This document shows positions 7,501 through 8,285 of a stretch of DNA of 8,285 nt, one piece after another. Origin of the DNA: Kiritimatiellia bacterium (GTDB taxonomy: Bacteria; Verrucomicrobiota; Kiritimatiellia; RFP12; UBA3636); NCBI GenBank assembly GCA_017476965.1, contig JAFUXX010000066.1, positions 1 to 8,285 of the forward strand, read 5' to 3'. The position numbers were made by a program, and so were the translations under genes. Below the pieces are notes generated by a model. That model did not search any database, was not told where the DNA came from, and saw nothing but the letters and a program-made list of their open reading frames with translations. Within the stretch, counting starts at the first letter, position 1. Every line of letters starts with the position of its first letter.

Positions 7501-7797
7501 CGCCTTCTGCGCGAGCGCTTCGATCGGCAGGCCGTGCGTGTCCCAGCCGAAACGGCGCTCCACGTGCTTGCCGCGCATCGTCTGGTAGCGCGGGATGATG
7601 TCCTTGATCGTGCCCGCCAGCAGGTGGCCGTAGTGCGGCAGCCCCGTCGCGAAAGGAGGACCGTCGAAGAACACGAATTCCTCCCCGCCCTCGGTCCGGG
7701 CGAGAGACTTGCGGAACGTGTCGTTTTCCTTCCAGAAGTCGAGGACGCCCTTCTCCATGGCGTCGAAATCGACCTTGTTCGAAACTGGCTTGAACAT
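4534..7797 (-). CDS. ileS: Isoleucyl-tRNA synthetase, type 2 (eukaryote-like)
   Basis: IleRS charges tRNA-Ile with isoleucine and hydrolyses mischarged valine. The 1087-residue protein is complete. Signature 1 is HYGH (55-58) and [10 protein letters not shown] follows at 84-93. The CP1 editing domain (about 180-450) contains WTTTPWTLP (251-259) and [12 protein letters not shown] (353-364), with the editing aspartate probably D362. CWFESGS (552-558) and [12 protein letters not shown] (588-599) precede signature 2, [12 protein letters not shown] (628-639). The anticodon-binding domain spans about 710-900. A long C-terminal extension runs to the end, and the zinc-binding Cys cluster of E. coli-type IleRS is not seen there. 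This layout fits type 2 IleRS. The S-to-H change at the end of KMSKS is unusual; type 2 enzymes more often have R. Residues about 215-243 form an in-frame insertion containing a heptanucleotide repeat. The ATG at 7797 is where similarity begins; it has no Shine-Dalgarno and lies about 28 bases from a predicted transcription start. Confidence 0.97.
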   Translation of the reverse strand: MFKPVSNKVDFDAMEKGVLDFWKENDTFRKSLARTEGGEEFVFFDGPPFATGLPHYGHLLAGTIKDIIPRYQTMRGKHVERRFGWDTHGLPIEALAQKALGIDGAAGIRDFGIDKFNEQCRSMVLRYVSEWRETVTRMGRWVDFDHDYKTMEPSFMETVWWVFKQIYDQGRVYRSRRIVPYSWALNTPLSNSEASSNYKDVQDPTVTCRLKVLSIPETSPAATCPDLSSLVTRHSSLDGHGNAAPVYLLIWTTTPWTLPENLAVCAGAKIDYVVVRDLTDDARPCYVLAEARLPAVFKKPAEQVEVVARFKGDALKGWTYEPLFPYFESERARGAFRVLNDDYVTTDDGVGLVHIAPAYGEDDFRVCRENGVEAWADPLDADCKFTDAVPECAGRFCKDCDKDLIKRLKAEGKLVHQATITHSYPFCERTDTPLIYRAIPAWYIRVEDLHERFAKNNAPVAWMPEYVGEKRFENWLEGARDWNVSRNRFWGSCIPIWVNDDDPDDMICVGSAAELEALSGQKVTDLHKHFVDKIAIRKDGKTYHRTPEVLDCWFESGSMPYAQVHYPFAFADKEEFLKRFPADFIAEGLDQTRGWFYSLMVLGTLLFDKSPYKHVVVNGLVLAEDGKKMSKHLKNYPDPMELVSSCGADAVRLYMINSAVVRAENLRFSEAGVRQIMRDLLIPWWNAYSFFVTYANVDGWHEEKLERPDSPNELDRWIVSSLETLVADVAAAMDRYDLQKSVRPFVAFVENLTNWYIRRSRRRFWKSEDDADKRHAYRTLRYVLVQLCKIAAPFTPFVAEEIYRNLRGADMPESVHLCSFPEPDAAARDVALESRMAAAQRVVALGHNLRKQKNLKVRQPLPRAVVASARPGFEADLAPMAAVIAEELNVKAVEFAADESRFVTLSAKANFKVLGKKLGPRMKAAAAAIAALPAADLAKLQAGETVTIPAEAMRDGGNAVVLAPEDVLIRRTENEGLTVANDGDLTVALDTALPPELVAEGIARELVSHVQALRKEAGLDVSDRIRLAVATDSEAAAAIAANAAFVKGETLAVGLAVEDAPLAPGADGLLDLNGHPASIAIEKSAAD
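7089..7116. repeat. Heptanucleotide tandem repeat inside ileS (4 units of GTGACGA type)
   Basis: Four contiguous 7-base units read GTGACGA, GTGACGG, GTGACGA and GCGACGA on the plus strand, differing at two positions in total. Because 7 is not a multiple of 3, the units are read in successive frames of ileS and encode [10 protein letters not shown] (residues 228-237). They lie in an insertion of the editing domain that also carries a low-complexity stretch. The open frame is kept. Confidence 0.85.
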
Positions 7798-7832
7798 GGG
7801 ATTCGGCTTGCAGATGTACAAAATCGGCGCGA

Positions 7833-7861
7833 ATCCTACCACACAAGCCCCCAAAAGCCAA
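7833..7861 (-). promoter_or_regulatory. Sigma-70-type promoter of ileS-dapL
   Basis: On the minus strand TTGGCT (7856-7861) and TAGGAT (7833-7838) are exactly 17 bases apart. Each matches consensus at 4 of 6 positions. Transcription would start near 7826, leaving a leader of about 28 bases before the ileS ATG. That is too short for a T-box, so no tRNA-sensing leader is present. Confidence 0.6.
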
Positions 7862-7863
7862 TT

Positions 7864-7902
7864 TCCGCCGGCGGCGGCGGACGCGCGTTCCGGTCCGGCG
7901 GA
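7864..7902. other. Inverted repeat upstream of the ileS promoter
   Basis: Perfect 8-base arms TCCGCCGG (7864-7871) and CCGGCGGA (7895-7902) are separated by 23 bases. They lie directly upstream of the ileS -35 box. It could be a protein-binding site between the divergent promoters. The composition is almost pure G and C, so chance is a real alternative. Confidence 0.3.
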
Positions 7903-7903
7903 C

Positions 7904-7947
7904 ATTGCACCGCCGCGGAAACAAGCCTGCGGACCGCGGTTTGCAAT
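7904..7947. promoter_or_regulatory. Candidate operator: inverted repeat overlapping the sigma-gene -35 box
   Basis: The left arm ATTGCA-ccg-CCGCGG (7904-7918) is mirrored by CCGCGG-tt-TGCAAT (7934-7947). Twelve bases are identical per arm, with a one-base difference in the inner spacing. The right arm contains the -35 TTGCAA of the plus-strand promoter, so a bound dimer would block it. The repeat is plain in the sequence; that it binds a regulator is inference. Confidence 0.45.
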
Positions 7948-7969
7948 CGCGCCGGCTTTCGGCGATAAT
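7941..7969 (+). promoter_or_regulatory. Sigma-70-type promoter of the ECF-like sigma gene
   Basis: TTGCAA (7941-7946, 4 of 6 consensus) and GATAAT (7964-7969, 5 of 6) are separated by exactly 17 bases. This is the best promoter in the window. The start would be near 7976, giving a leader of about 43 bases. It faces away from the ileS promoter, with the two -35 boxes about 80 bases apart. Confidence 0.65.
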
Positions 7970-7989
7970 GCCCGGCCCGCTTCGCGGCC

Positions 7990-8008
7990 GCCGGAAAGCC
8001 TTTCCGCG
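7990..8008 (+). other. Hairpin in the leader of the sigma gene
   Basis: CGGAAA (7992-7997) pairs with TTTCCG (8001-8006) around a 3-base loop. Two more pairs (7989-7990 with 8007-8008) form across a bulge. It ends 11 bases before the ATG and is followed by GGCTTTTCC. The only purine-rich stretch near the start (GGAAAG) is locked in this stem and is too far from the ATG for a normal ribosome site. It may dampen translation, but this is weakly supported. Confidence 0.35.
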
Positions 8009-8019
8009 CCGGCTTTTCC

Positions 8020-8285
8020 ATGCTCGTTCCAAAGACTTCCCGGACTTTCCTGCGCGACATCGGCGCGGACGCGGATTCGCCCCGCTGGGCCGAGTTCGTC
8101 GTCCGCTACCGCCCGGTTCTCGAAGCGTTCCTCGCGTCGAAGTTCCCGTCCCTCGCCGGCGACGCCGAAGACCTGCTGCAGGAGACGTTCCTGGCCGTCG
8201 TCCGCGTCCTTCCCTCCTACCGCTACGTCCCAGGCGAGCAGGGCTCCTTCCACAACTACCTGACCGGCATCCTCCGCAACAAGGC
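8020..8285 (+). CDS. ECF-like RNA polymerase sigma factor, N-terminal part
   Basis: The 88 residues visible match region 2 of sigma-70-family ECF factors, which bind core polymerase and melt the -10 element. [16 protein letters not shown] (23-38) resembles region 2.1. [16 protein letters not shown] (49-64) carries the hallmark D-x3-QETF pattern of region 2.2. [14 protein letters not shown] (75-88) matches the region 2.3-2.4 pattern GxFrnWLxxilrnk. Region 4, the DNA-binding half, lies beyond the right edge, so length and subgroup cannot be fixed. The style (WxxFVxxYrP, then DAEDLLQE) is common in Verrucomicrobiota- and Planctomycetota-type genomes. The ATG at 8020 is the first in frame after the predicted promoter, and no Shine-Dalgarno is evident. 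The gene is divergent from ileS and its target regulon cannot be told from here. Small ECF genes often sit next to an anti-sigma gene, which would be downstream. Confidence 0.82.
   Translation, partial: MLVPKTSRTFLRDIGADADSPRWAEFVVRYRPVLEAFLASKFPSLAGDAEDLLQETFLAVVRVLPSYRYVPGEQGSFHNYLTGILRNK

Noticed and set aside
7798..7826. T-box riboswitch before ileS
   Set aside because: The predicted leader is only about 28 bases and has no specifier stem or terminator hairpin.
7798..8253. Upstream extension of the ileS reading frame to 8253
   Set aside because: IleRS similarity starts at the ATG at 7797. The extension crosses a good promoter and runs antisense to the sigma gene.

Overview
This is a GC-rich bacterial chromosomal window, densely packed with housekeeping genes. 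Seven genes lie on the minus strand and one partial gene on the plus strand at the right edge. I see no phage, transposon, CRISPR, tRNA or rRNA. The gene set suggests a Gram-negative bacterium: KdsA makes the Kdo sugar of lipopolysaccharide. Lysine and peptidoglycan precursors would come through the DapL aminotransferase route, known from Chlamydiae, other PVC-group bacteria, some other phyla and plants. Rubrerythrin suggests an anaerobic or oxygen-sensitive lifestyle. DapL, a eukaryote-like (type 2) IleRS, the ECF-like sigma factor and several starts without a Shine-Dalgarno together point towards Verrucomicrobiota, Kiritimatiellota or Lentisphaerota. That placement is inference, not proof.

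Layout, read along the minus strand from right to left. An ECF-like sigma factor start (8020 to the edge, plus strand) is divergent from ileS. The 222-base gap between them holds two back-to-back sigma-70-type promoters, each with a 17-base spacer, and two inverted repeats. One of these repeats overlaps the sigma gene's -35 box. ileS (4534-7797) is followed after 8 bases by dapL (3305-4525), forming a two-gene unit closed by a good intrinsic terminator (3267-3304). Directly after the terminator lies a candidate promoter and a leader with a strong GC hairpin. These precede an HU/IHF-like DNA-binding protein (2857-3153), which overlaps gluQ (1874-2860) in a GTGA junction. After 89 bases come kdsA (903-1784), rbr (331-906, ATGA overlap with kdsA), a 43-base gap with a short hairpin, and the start of rsmD (1-287, cut by the left edge).

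How the genes fit together. ileS, gluQ and rsmD serve translation: isoleucine charging, glutamylation of queuosine in tRNA-Asp, and 16S rRNA methylation. dapL and kdsA serve cell-envelope precursors, HU organises DNA, and rbr detoxifies peroxide. The tight overlaps suggest two co-transcribed units. Nothing here looks like a new multi-gene system. The most interesting details are regulatory: the HU leader arrangement and the inverted repeat at the sigma promoter. The others are a heptanucleotide tandem repeat inserted in frame in the ileS editing domain, and the coupling of a metal-type KdsA with rubrerythrin.
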